From Lachnospiraceae bacterium (GTDB lineage Bacteria > Bacillota > Clostridia > Lachnospirales > Lachnospiraceae): DNA of 54,920 bases. Of this stretch, positions 23,808 to 32,348 are shown in pieces. A program made the position numbers and the translations under genes. The notes beneath the pieces were generated by a model. The model searched no databases. It was not told the origin of the DNA and saw nothing but the letters and a program-made list of their open reading frames with translations. The stretch is from the NCBI GenBank assembly GCA_028721415.1, contig JAQYIU010000030.1:1-54920 (forward strand), in the 5' to 3' direction. The number at the start of each line of letters is the position of its first letter. The stretch's first letter is position 1.

Positions 23808-24229
23808 ATGAAAATGAAGAAGTTAAGCTGGTTACCAATGGAAGACTCAGTGCCATAGAAGCACCGGAAGGCTGGGAGCAGGAAGAAACAAGTAATGAAA
23901 ACGAACTGATTTATAATTATAAGAATCCGGATGACGAAAACAATACATATCCTGCCCACTTATGGATTAATATTGTAGAAGGAAGTTCTGCAGACGATAT
24001 GCTTGAGGTTGCGGAAAATCGTTCAAAAGAATCAGAGCAAAATTATACCGTGGAAGAAAAAACATTTGGTGATGTGACATATTCTTATTTTATTCCGGAA
24101 TTTGGATCTAAAACCCTTTACGGAACCATAAACGATACGACAGTATGTATTTCTCATGATTCGGATATCGACATTGATGACGACGCTGTGCAGAGTATTA
24201 TTGCAAGTATTGAAGTTGCAGCAAAATAA
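23808..24229 (+). pseudogene. Remnant of a small lipoprotein-like gene
   Basis: An ATG at 23808 with AGAGGAG upstream starts MKMKKLSWLP but stops after 16 codons. In another frame, starting near 23800 without a start codon, a continuous 140-codon run reads NGRLSAIEAPEGWEQEE... to the TAA at 24229, which looks like a soluble domain (PEGWE / PAHLWINIVEG / TYSYFIPEFG). An internal deletion or frameshift has removed the signal and N-terminus. The 3' part alone (from ATG 23999) is unlikely to be expressed. Family not identified. Confidence 0.55.
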
Positions 24230-24261
24230 TAAACAGAATAACAAGATAGTGGAACAGTAAG

Positions 24262-24303
24262 ACGTCGCAGTTACGATTAGTGAAACGTTACTGCGACGTT
24301 TTG
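24262..24303. terminator. Terminator between convergent genes, CGTCGCAGTNACG core
   Basis: ACGTCGCAGTTACG (24262-24275), 10-nt loop, CGTTACTGCGACGT (24286-24299) with one mismatch, then TTTT. It separates the pseudogene from the convergent oxidoreductase gene. Related in sequence to the hairpin at 17245-17290. Confidence 0.75.
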
Positions 24304-24317
24304 TTTGTATTTACAAA

Positions 24318-25784
24318 CTATTTATTATTTTGTTTCTTACAATACTCCGTAAACTGTTCTCTGGTTACCCTTGTTGCCCCTTCTTTTTGAATATCGGTTT
24401 TGCCGTCAATCGGTACCCCATATTCTCTCTCAATAATGCTCTTGATACGAGGGCGGCAGAATTCACCCTGACAGTAACCCATGGAACCGCGGGTTCTTCG
24501 TTTGACACCGTCTACGGTGAGAACCGGGATGCCGCGGTGGAGGCAATCCACGATTGTTTTTTCTTCTACCTGTTCGCATCGACAGATGATTCTTTCCGGA
24601 CAAGGCGGCAGTTCTGCCCGTTTCATCACTTCGTCATATGGAAGCATCTCTTCCTTGCGTTCAATGATCGGAGCACGGTATGGATCATAGGTTGGATCTT
24701 CGATGAGTTCAAGACCCTGTGCTTTAAGTTCTTCTGTCACAAGATCAGCGATGGCAGGAGAAGAAGTAAGCCCCGGGGACTGAATTCCGGCCACATTGAT
24801 AAATCCGGGAGTCTCTGTTGCACCGATGATGAAATCGTCTGTGCTGGCAACAGCGCGGATGCCAGTGAAGCTTCGGATGAACATTTCCGGGTCGATTTCC
24901 TTTGTAGTGAAAAGTCCTGACTGATAGATATCCCATAAACGGTCGATATGGGTGCTTCTGTCAACCGCTCCATCTTCGTCAATGGCATCCGGACCGAGAA
25001 GAAGATTGCCGTGATAAGTGCTGGTTACCAGGATTCCTTTACCCATTTTGGATGGCATCTGGAATACGACGGTATTTAATGCTTTTCCGGTGCCCGGTGC
25101 AAAAAGGATGTATTCGCCGGAACGAGGGCGGATTTCAAAACTCTTTTCATTGACCATTTCATTAACTTTTGCGGAACCAAGACCGGCTGCGTTTACTACA
25201 TAACGAGCTTCAAAATCTCTTCCTTCCATATGTACCACAAAATGATCCTCCTTTTTATCGATACCGGTGATTTCAGAATATAAGAATAACTCTGTGCCGT
25301 TATGGATTGCATTTTCTGCCAGAGCGATGGCCATCTCATAAGGAGAACAGACGCCGGCTCCTTCGCAATACAGAGCATATTTTACTTCCGGATTGATATT
25401 TGGTTCCAGTTTCATGATTTCGTCATGATTCAGGATGCTTAAATCTGTGAGACCATTTTTCTGTCCGTTTTCCAGCATGGACTGGAGTTTTGGCAGGTCA
25501 TTTTCATCGGTGGTCATCACGATACTTCCGGTTTTGCGGAAACCGAAATTTAATTCTTTATTTAATTGTTCAAACTGAACCCTTCCTTTATAACAAAGTC
25601 TTCCCTTTAATTTTGCATTTGCTTCTGCGTAGCCTCCGTGAACGATGGCACTGTTTGCCTTGGTGGAACCGGTTGCCACATCATTTCCTTTGTCAACCAG
25701 GCAGATGGATAACTGATATCGGGATAATCGTCTCGCAATGGCAGTACCGGCAATACCGGCACCGATAATTAATACGTCATACAT
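24318..25784 (-). CDS. FAD-dependent oxidoreductase (GlpA/LhgO type) with C-terminal [2Fe-2S] domain
   Basis: 488 aa. A Rossmann FAD motif, GAGIAGTAIARRLS, sits at the N-terminus, then a DAO-type substrate domain. At about 405-460 a BFD-like Cys set (CRC ... CQGEFC) should hold a [2Fe-2S] cluster. This domain order is that of anaerobic glycerol-3-phosphate dehydrogenase-like proteins; glycerol-3-phosphate or a 2-hydroxyacid could be the substrate. Start M (25784) is supported by AAGGAGG 8 nt upstream; a longer in-frame start at 25805 is not. No glpK, glpF or second subunit is adjacent, so its pathway is open. Confidence 0.85.
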   Translation of the reverse strand: MYDVLIIGAGIAGTAIARRLSRYQLSICLVDKGNDVATGSTKANSAIVHGGYAEANAKLKGRLCYKGRVQFEQLNKELNFGFRKTGSIVMTTDENDLPKLQSMLENGQKNGLTDLSILNHDEIMKLEPNINPEVKYALYCEGAGVCSPYEMAIALAENAIHNGTELFLYSEITGIDKKEDHFVVHMEGRDFEARYVVNAAGLGSAKVNEMVNEKSFEIRPRSGEYILFAPGTGKALNTVVFQMPSKMGKGILVTSTYHGNLLLGPDAIDEDGAVDRSTHIDRLWDIYQSGLFTTKEIDPEMFIRSFTGIRAVASTDDFIIGATETPGFINVAGIQSPGLTSSPAIADLVTEELKAQGLELIEDPTYDPYRAPIIERKEEMLPYDEVMKRAELPPCPERIICRCEQVEEKTIVDCLHRGIPVLTVDGVKRRTRGSMGYCQGEFCRPRIKSIIEREYGVPIDGKTDIQKEGATRVTREQFTEYCKKQNNK

Positions 25785-25888
25785 AAATATGTCCTCCTTC
25801 TCCATTCAATATTACTATGATTATAACCGATTCTTTTTCATGTCACAAGATAAAAATGACTTTATGTCAGATATCTCTTTCTTGATTA

Positions 25889-25917
25889 TTTACAAGAAAA
25901 AAAAGATATGTTATGAT
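25889..25917 (+). promoter_or_regulatory. SigA-type promoter for plsX-rnc-smc-ftsY
   Basis: TTTACA (25889-25894), 17 nt, TATGAT (25912-25917), about 125 nt upstream of plsX, leaving a structured leader. Confidence 0.6.
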
Positions 25918-25933
25918 AATAAGCTGGTTAACT

Positions 25934-25999
25934 AAAGTATTCTCGCAAATTTTCTTCTTAAAATAAATGAAATGAGAATAAAGTTTCCGAGAGTACTTT
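25934..25999 (+). promoter_or_regulatory. Leader inverted repeat upstream of plsX
   Basis: AAAGTATTCTCG (25934-25945) pairs with CGAGAGTACTTT (25988-25999), 12 bp with one G-U, with a 42-nt A/T-rich loop. It could be an RNA leader structure or a split operator. It does not match the FapR consensus known to me. Confidence 0.35.
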
Positions 26000-26040
26000 C
26001 ATAATAGCAGGTGTGCTTTTAGCACCAGAAAGGAGTTACT

Positions 26041-27069
26041 ATGAATTACAGTACAGTAATCGCACTTGATGCGATGGGAGGCGACAATGCCCCTTTTGAA
26101 ATTGTGAAAGGTGCAGTGGATGCGATCAATGAACGTAAGGATATCAAGGTTCGTTTTTTTGGAGATAAGGAAAAGATTGAGGCAGAACTGGCCAAATACC
26201 AGTTTGATGCTGCTCAGACAGAGATCATTCACACGACAGAAGAGATCAGCTGTAACGAGTCTCCGGCTCTTGCTATCAAAAAGAAAAAAGATTCTTCTCT
26301 GGTAGTGGGATTAAAATCTGTGAAGGCAGGAGAGAGTGATGCTTTTGTTTCTGCCGGAAGTTCAGGGGCAGTTCTTGTTGGCGGACAGGTTTTGGTCGGA
26401 AAATGTAAAGGTGTAAAAAGAGCACCTCTAGCTCCGCTTGTTCCTACCGAGAAGGGAGTATCCCTGCTCATTGACTGTGGAGCGAATGTAGATGCCCGCC
26501 CGGAACATCTGGTGCAGTTTGCTCAGATGGGTTCCATTTATATGGAAAATGTAGTAGGAATTAAAAATCCAAAAGTTGCCATTGTTAATATCGGTGCGGA
26601 GGAAGCGAAGGGGAATGCTCTTGTAAAAGAAACCTATCCGTTATTAAAAGAATGTAAAACAATTAATTTTGTGGGAAGTATTGAAGCCAGAGATATTCCA
26701 AAAGGAGATGTGGATGTCATCGTTACAGAAGCTTTCGTCGGAAATGTAATTCTAAAACTGGAAGAGGGACTGGCAAGTACCCTAATCGGTGTTGTGAAGA
26801 AAGGAATGATGTCTACTCTTCGTGGAAAAATCGGTGGTCTGCTTGTAAAACCATCTCTGAAAAAGACACTGAAAACTTTTGATGCCTCCGAGCACGGCGG
26901 AGCGCCGCTTTTGGGCTTAAAAGGTCTTGTTGTGAAGATTCACGGAAGTTCCACTGCAAAAGAGACGAAGAATGCCATCATGCAGTGTGTCTCTTTTAAA
27001 GAAGCAAAAATCAATGAAAAAATCATGGAACATCTGACTCCTGAACAGCCACAGGAAGATGTCCGATAA
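26041..27069 (+). CDS. plsX: Phosphate acyltransferase PlsX
   Basis: 342 aa. Converts acyl-ACP + phosphate to acyl-phosphate, the donor for PlsY in phosphatidic acid synthesis; peripheral membrane enzyme. It opens with IALDAMGGDNAP, the family signature, and continues with SAGSSGAVLVGG, LIDCGANVDARPE and FVGNVILKLEEG. ATG 26041 follows AAAGGAG. rnc begins 12 nt downstream. In many Firmicutes acpP sits between plsX and rnc and rpmF lies just before plsX; here both are different. Confidence 0.96.
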   Translation: MNYSTVIALDAMGGDNAPFEIVKGAVDAINERKDIKVRFFGDKEKIEAELAKYQFDAAQTEIIHTTEEISCNESPALAIKKKKDSSLVVGLKSVKAGESDAFVSAGSSGAVLVGGQVLVGKCKGVKRAPLAPLVPTEKGVSLLIDCGANVDARPEHLVQFAQMGSIYMENVVGIKNPKVAIVNIGAEEAKGNALVKETYPLLKECKTINFVGSIEARDIPKGDVDVIVTEAFVGNVILKLEEGLASTLIGVVKKGMMSTLRGKIGGLLVKPSLKKTLKTFDASEHGGAPLLGLKGLVVKIHGSSTAKETKNAIMQCVSFKEAKINEKIMEHLTPEQPQEDVR

Positions 27070-27081
27070 AAGGAGGCCATC

Positions 27082-27783
27082 ATGAAACCTGTAAAGCTTA
27101 GTGAATTAGAACAACGAATTGGCTATTCCTTTCATGATAAAAATCTGCTTTTGCTGGCTATGACCCACAGTTCTTATGCCAACGAGCAGAAAGGCAAAAA
27201 GAAAGAAAATAATGAACGATTGGAATTTTTAGGAGATGCTGTTCTGGAGGTTACGATTTCTGATTATTTATATAAACAGTATGCCCGATATGATGAAGGT
27301 AAATTGACAAAACTCCGTTCCAGTCTTGTCTGTGAATATACGTTGGCCATCTGTGCCAGGGATGTCTGCCTGGGACAGTTCCTTCTTCTCAGTAAAGGTG
27401 AGGATCTGACCGGTGGAAGAGAGAGAGATTCCATCCTTTCCGATGCATTTGAAGCATTGATCGGTGCAATTTATCTGGATGGTGGAATCGAAAAGGCAGC
27501 GACATTTATCCATAATAATCTGTTGAAAGATGTGGAAGATAAAACCTTGTTTTATGATGCAAAAACAATCTTGCAGGAGATGGTTCAGTCCAGAGGAAAA
27601 GGGGCACTGAAATATGTTCTGACAGGAGAAACAGGTCCTGATCATAATAAAGAATTTACGGTAGAGGCCAGAATTGGGGATAAGGTCTATGCTTGTGGAA
27701 CCGGAAAAACCAAAAAAGGTGCGGAACAGATTGCTGCTTACCAGACAATTTTGATGATGAAAAAACAGCAGAATTGTGAATAG
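27082..27783 (+). CDS. rnc: Ribonuclease III
   Basis: 233 aa double-stranded RNA endonuclease that processes rRNA precursors and structured mRNAs. The catalytic signature NERLEFLGDAVLE is at residues 44-56, a second acidic site (LSDAFEALIGAIYLD) at about 114-128, and a dsRNA-binding domain at about 160-230 (KKGAEQIAAYQTIL at the end). It is 17 nt upstream of smc, the conserved rnc-smc-ftsY operon. Confidence 0.97.
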   Translation: MKPVKLSELEQRIGYSFHDKNLLLLAMTHSSYANEQKGKKKENNERLEFLGDAVLEVTISDYLYKQYARYDEGKLTKLRSSLVCEYTLAICARDVCLGQFLLLSKGEDLTGGRERDSILSDAFEALIGAIYLDGGIEKAATFIHNNLLKDVEDKTLFYDAKTILQEMVQSRGKGALKYVLTGETGPDHNKEFTVEARIGDKVYACGTGKTKKGAEQIAAYQTILMMKKQQNCE

Positions 27784-27800
27784 ATGTAAACAGGAGTAAT

Positions 27801-30800
27801 ATGTATTTAAAAAGTATTGAAATCAATGGATTTAAATCCTTTGCCAACAAAATAGTTTTTGAATTTCCTCATGGGATTACCGGTATTGTGGGACCGAACG
27901 GAAGTGGAAAAAGTAACATCGGTGATGCGGTCCGATGGGTGCTTGGAGAGCAGAGTGCCAAACAGCTGAGGGGGTCGAGGATGGAAGATGTCATCTTTTC
28001 GGGAACCGAAAACCGCAGACCTCTGGGATTTGCCTATGTGGCTATCATCTTTGATAATTCCGACCGTAAAATTCAGTTGGATTATGATGAAGTGAAGGTT
28101 GCGAGAAGAGTGTACCGCTCCGGGGAGAGTGAATATCTGCTCAATGGCTCCACCTGTCGCCGTCGGGATATTGTCGAGATCTTTTATGATACCGGTATCG
28201 GAAAAGAAGGATATTCGATCATCGGACAGGGGCAGGTTGAGAAAATCTTATCCGGGAAGATTGAGGATAGCCGGGAACTTTTTGATGAGGCAGCGGGAAT
28301 TGCCAAATATAAGAAAAATCGTTCTGTCACAGAGAAATCCCTGGAACAGGAGCATCAGAATCTGGAACGTGTGACCGATGTATTATCGGAATTGGAAAAA
28401 CAGGTCGGTCCTTTGGAAAGTCAGAGTAAAAAGGCAAAAGAGTATCTCAAATTAAAAGAGAAAGAAAAAGAATTGGATATTCATTTGTTTTTATACGATC
28501 ATGACAATATGAAGAAGGAACTGGAGGAAATACAACGACAGCAGTCCATTACAGGAAAAGATCTGAATGAAACCAGAGCCGCTTACGAACAGGTAAAGGA
28601 AAAAAATAATCGTTTGCAGGAAGATGCGGAAAAAATAGCTTCCAAAATCGATGATGCAGAGACAAAAAAAGAGGATCTGAATGCCCGGAAAGATGAGAAA
28701 GAGAATGAGACCATTCTTCTACGGCATAAAATGGAATCCAATCAGTTATTGATGGATCATTATAAAGAACTGATTAAACAGAGTCTTTCGGATCAGGCTG
28801 AGAAAAAGAAACTTCTTGAAGAACAAAACGCTCAGATTGAACAAAGTGAACATCAACTGAAACAATTATCGGCACAAAAAGAACAGCAGAAAGAGAAAAG
28901 AAAAGAACTGGAAATCCGGCGGGATGTGTTGAATGAAAAGATGTCAGCAAGGAAAGATGCGCTTTTTTCCATGATGGACAGTCAATCGGATACCAAGGAA
29001 AAGCTGAGCCGATATGATACGATGGAGGAGCAGCTTCAGATTCGAAATGCGGAATATAACAGTCGTCTGATTGCTTTTCAGTCGGAGAAAAAAGAGTATA
29101 ACGAAAAAGCTGCCCGGTTAGAAGTAGATATGCAAAAGATACGGGAGCAACATCAGGAAGCCAGCTTATTGTATGATCGGAAACTTACAGAATATTCTGC
29201 TTTTGAAGACGAAGAGAGCAGGAAGAGAAGGTTTTTGGAACAGGAAAATCAGGAATTTTTAAAATCCCGTTCCCGGTACGAAACACTGGCCGGAATTACC
29301 GAACGTTATGATGGCTATAACCAATCAATCAAGCATATCATGGAGCAAAAGAAAACCCATCCTGGAATCATTGGAGTAGTTGCGGATATCCTCACTCTGG
29401 ATAAAGAATATGAGACTGCCATTGAGATTGCCCTGGGTGGTGCACTCCAGAATGTGGTGACGGAAAATGATCGGATTGCCAAAGAAATGATTGGTTTTCT
29501 CAAAAAAAATCGACTGGGAAGAGCAACCTTTTTGCCACTGACCAATATCAGAAAGAAAAATATTACCATCCATCCGGCAATTCTGGAAGAAGAAGGCGTC
29601 ATTGGTGTGGCCAGTGATCTTGTGACAGTAGAGGCGAGATTTGATAATCTGGTGCAATCTCTTCTCGGACGAACCGTTGTCGTTGATAACGTCGATCATG
29701 CTCTTTTGTTATCAAAGAAAAATAATTACAGTCTGCGTATCGTCACCATTGGTGGGGAACTGTTAAATCCTGGCGGTTCAATCACCGGAGGAGCATTTCG
29801 GCATTCCGGCAATCTGCTGGGAAGAAAGAGAGAGATGGAAGAATGCCGTGCCCGGATGGAAACGGCCAGAGAGAATTGTCAGTCCGTACAACAGGAACTT
29901 TCCGTTCTCACACAGAAAAAGGAAGATTTGCAGACAGAAATTGACAGTCAAAAAGAAATTCTGGATCATTTTCAATTGCAGATACATGATCTGAATCATC
30001 AGATTCCGGATCTTCTTGAAAAAGAGAAAGAATTAAAGCATAAGATCGCTGCATTAAAAGAGGAGCATGCTTCCTTACAACGTCAGTTGGAGGATATTCG
30101 TCAGGAAAAAGAAATTCTGTCCGAAGATCAGTTGCAAAATGAGAAACTCCACGAGAAAAATAATGATACCATCGATCGTCTGGAAAAAGAAGGCGAGGTT
30201 CTTACCACGCAGATTAAAGAGATGGAAACGCAGGAGAATCAGAAAATTCTCGAAATCGCTCAGTTAAAGCAGCAAATGGAGTTTATTTCTGCTGATTGTG
30301 AAAGATTGCAGACAGAGATTGCGGCTTGCGGGGAGAGTCAGAAAGAGCAGGAGAATCAGAGGCAGGAGATGATTCGACAGAATAAAGAAAGTGAAGAAGC
30401 TCTTCTTATTCTGTCAGAAGAGTTAAAGAAACTGAATGAACAGATTGCAGAAGTGCTATGTGTTCTCGACCGGTTGAAGGCAGAACAGAAATCGATCTCC
30501 GGCAAACATAATCTTATTTTTCAGGAACTGGAGAATCACAATGACAGACTTCTGGTTCTCGAAAAAGAAAATACCCGCCTCCTTACCCGTAAGGAAAAAC
30601 TGGAAACGGAACTGGAATCCAGAATTGATTATATGTGGGAAAATTATGAGATTACATATAATTATGCAAAAAAATTAAAACGTTATGATATCCGTTCCGG
30701 AGAGGTGGAAGTCTGCCGTAAAGAGAAAAAAGAAATTCTTCAGCAGATAAAGCAACTGGGCAATGTAAATATCAATGCCATCGAGGAATATAAATCTGTC

Positions 30801-31367
30801 GGGGAGCGGTATGAATTCCTGAGAGGGCAGTATGATGATATTAAAGAGGCAGAAGAAAAGCTTCAGAAGATGATTCAGGAATTGAATGATGCCATGCAGG
30901 AGCAGTTCACCAGTCGTTTTCAGGAGATTCGTGAGATGTTTATGGTTGTGTTTAAAGACCTGTTTGAAGGAGGAACTGCTGATCTGGAGCTTATGGATGA
31001 TACCAATATGCTGGAATGCGGTATTCGAATTGTGGCACAGCCACCGGGCAAAAAACTGCAGAATATCATGCTTTTATCCGGTGGAGAACGGGCACTTACC
31101 GCCATCGCACTGTTGTTTGCCATCCAACGTCTGAAGCCGTCACCGTTCTGTCTCCTTGATGAGATCGAGGCAGCTCTGGATGATGCCAATATCGTGCGTT
31201 TTTCCAGATATTTAAAGAAATTATCAGAAGATACCCAGTTCATTGTCATCACCCATCGAAGAGGAACCATGAATGCAGCGGAAGCGCTCTATGGTATCAC
31301 CATGCAGGAAAAAGGGGTTTCTACATTGATTTCTGTGGATTTGATCGATAAAGAACTGGATGAATAA
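27801..31367 (+). CDS. smc: Chromosome segregation protein SMC
   Basis: 1188 aa, standard length. Walker A GPNGSGKS at 31-38, two long coiled-coil arms (about 170-500 and 680-1010), hinge domain at about 510-650 (GIIGVVADIL..., GGAFRHSGNLLGR), and the ABC signature LLSGGERALTAIALLF with Walker B CLLDEIEAALDD near the C-terminus. It forms the condensin ring with ScpAB (not in this window), promoting bulk chromosome compaction and segregation, including into the forespore. ATG 27801 follows AGGAGTAAT. Confidence 0.98.
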   Translation: MYLKSIEINGFKSFANKIVFEFPHGITGIVGPNGSGKSNIGDAVRWVLGEQSAKQLRGSRMEDVIFSGTENRRPLGFAYVAIIFDNSDRKIQLDYDEVKVARRVYRSGESEYLLNGSTCRRRDIVEIFYDTGIGKEGYSIIGQGQVEKILSGKIEDSRELFDEAAGIAKYKKNRSVTEKSLEQEHQNLERVTDVLSELEKQVGPLESQSKKAKEYLKLKEKEKELDIHLFLYDHDNMKKELEEIQRQQSITGKDLNETRAAYEQVKEKNNRLQEDAEKIASKIDDAETKKEDLNARKDEKENETILLRHKMESNQLLMDHYKELIKQSLSDQAEKKKLLEEQNAQIEQSEHQLKQLSAQKEQQKEKRKELEIRRDVLNEKMSARKDALFSMMDSQSDTKEKLSRYDTMEEQLQIRNAEYNSRLIAFQSEKKEYNEKAARLEVDMQKIREQHQEASLLYDRKLTEYSAFEDEESRKRRFLEQENQEFLKSRSRYETLAGITERYDGYNQSIKHIMEQKKTHPGIIGVVADILTLDKEYETAIEIALGGALQNVVTENDRIAKEMIGFLKKNRLGRATFLPLTNIRKKNITIHPAILEEEGVIGVASDLVTVEARFDNLVQSLLGRTVVVDNVDHALLLSKKNNYSLRIVTIGGELLNPGGSITGGAFRHSGNLLGRKREMEECRARMETARENCQSVQQELSVLTQKKEDLQTEIDSQKEILDHFQLQIHDLNHQIPDLLEKEKELKHKIAALKEEHASLQRQLEDIRQEKEILSEDQLQNEKLHEKNNDTIDRLEKEGEVLTTQIKEMETQENQKILEIAQLKQQMEFISADCERLQTEIAACGESQKEQENQRQEMIRQNKESEEALLILSEELKKLNEQIAEVLCVLDRLKAEQKSISGKHNLIFQELENHNDRLLVLEKENTRLLTRKEKLETELESRIDYMWENYEITYNYAKKLKRYDIRSGEVEVCRKEKKEILQQIKQLGNVNINAIEEYKSVGERYEFLRGQYDDIKEAEEKLQKMIQELNDAMQEQFTSRFQEIREMFMVVFKDLFEGGTADLELMDDTNMLECGIRIVAQPPGKKLQNIMLLSGGERALTAIALLFAIQRLKPSPFCLLDEIEAALDDANIVRFSRYLKKLSEDTQFIVITHRRGTMNAAEALYGITMQEKGVSTLISVDLIDKELDE

Positions 31368-31409
31368 GTAGATAGAAATGCTGTTATTTCGCAGCAGGAA
31401 AGGAATAAA

Positions 31410-32348
31410 ATGGGAGAGAAAAAAGGATTTTTCAGTCGACTGGTCAGTGGACTGACCAAAACAAGAAAGAGCATTGCTTCTGGTCTGGATTCTATTTTCA
31501 GTGGATTTTCCAAGATTGATGATGACTTTTATGAAGAATTGGAAGAGATTCTGATCATGGGGGATCTGGGCGTGGATACGACCATGAATATCATTGAAGA
31601 CCTTCAGGAAAGAGTAAAAGAAGAGAAAATAAAAGAGCCTGCCGAATGCCGTCAGCTCCTCATTGATATTATCAAAAAGCAGATGGAAGTAGATGAAACT
31701 GCTTATGAATATGAAAATCGTACTTCTGTCGTGCTTGTGATCGGAGTGAATGGTGTTGGTAAGACAACAACCATCGGAAAACTGGCAGCCCAGTTAAAAG
31801 CACAGAATAAAAAAGTAATTATGGCTGCTGCCGACACATTCCGAGCAGCTGCGATAGAACAGCTTACCGAATGGTCAAATCGTGCTGGTGTGGATATTAT
31901 TGCCCATCAGGAGGGATCCGATCCGGCTGCTGTTGTCTTTGACGCGTGTCAGGCGGCAAAATCAAGAAAGGCCGATGTGCTTCTCTGTGATACTGCCGGA
32001 CGTCTTCATAATAAGAAGAATCTGATGAACGAGCTTTCCAAAATCCGTCGTGTAATCGAGAGAGAATTTCCGGAGGCCTATCTGGAAACTCTCATTGTAT
32101 TAGATGGAACTACCGGACAAAATGCGCTGGTACAGGCAAGACAATTTAAAGAGGTGACAGAAATCTCCGGTATTGTTCTTACCAAGCTGGATGGAACAGC
32201 GAAAGGCGGAATTGCGATTGCGATTCAGTCTGAGATGGGCATTCCGGTAAAATATATCGGAATTGGAGAAAAAATTGACGATTTACAGAAATTTGATTCC
32301 GATGCATTTGTCAATGCATTGTTTGAAAAACCAGAGGAGGAAGAATAA
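31410..32348 (+). CDS. ftsY: Signal recognition particle receptor FtsY
   Basis: 312 aa SRP GTPase that docks ribosome-SRP complexes at the membrane. A short basic N-terminal region (KKGFFSRLVSGLTKTRK) replaces the long acidic A-domain of Proteobacteria. N domain about 20-100, G1 GVNGVGKTTT at about 112, the box AADTFRAAA, DTAGRLHNKKNLM and TKLDGTAKGG. The stop codon TAA overlaps the ATG of ilvA (TAATG). Confidence 0.97.
   Translation: MGEKKGFFSRLVSGLTKTRKSIASGLDSIFSGFSKIDDDFYEELEEILIMGDLGVDTTMNIIEDLQERVKEEKIKEPAECRQLLIDIIKKQMEVDETAYEYENRTSVVLVIGVNGVGKTTTIGKLAAQLKAQNKKVIMAAADTFRAAAIEQLTEWSNRAGVDIIAHQEGSDPAAVVFDACQAAKSRKADVLLCDTAGRLHNKKNLMNELSKIRRVIEREFPEAYLETLIVLDGTTGQNALVQARQFKEVTEISGIVLTKLDGTAKGGIAIAIQSEMGIPVKYIGIGEKIDDLQKFDSDAFVNALFEKPEEEE

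Noticed and set aside
24330-24920. 196-aa plus-strand frame inside the oxidoreductase gene
   Set aside because: The minus-strand frame has clear FAD and [2Fe-2S] motifs; this is its shadow.
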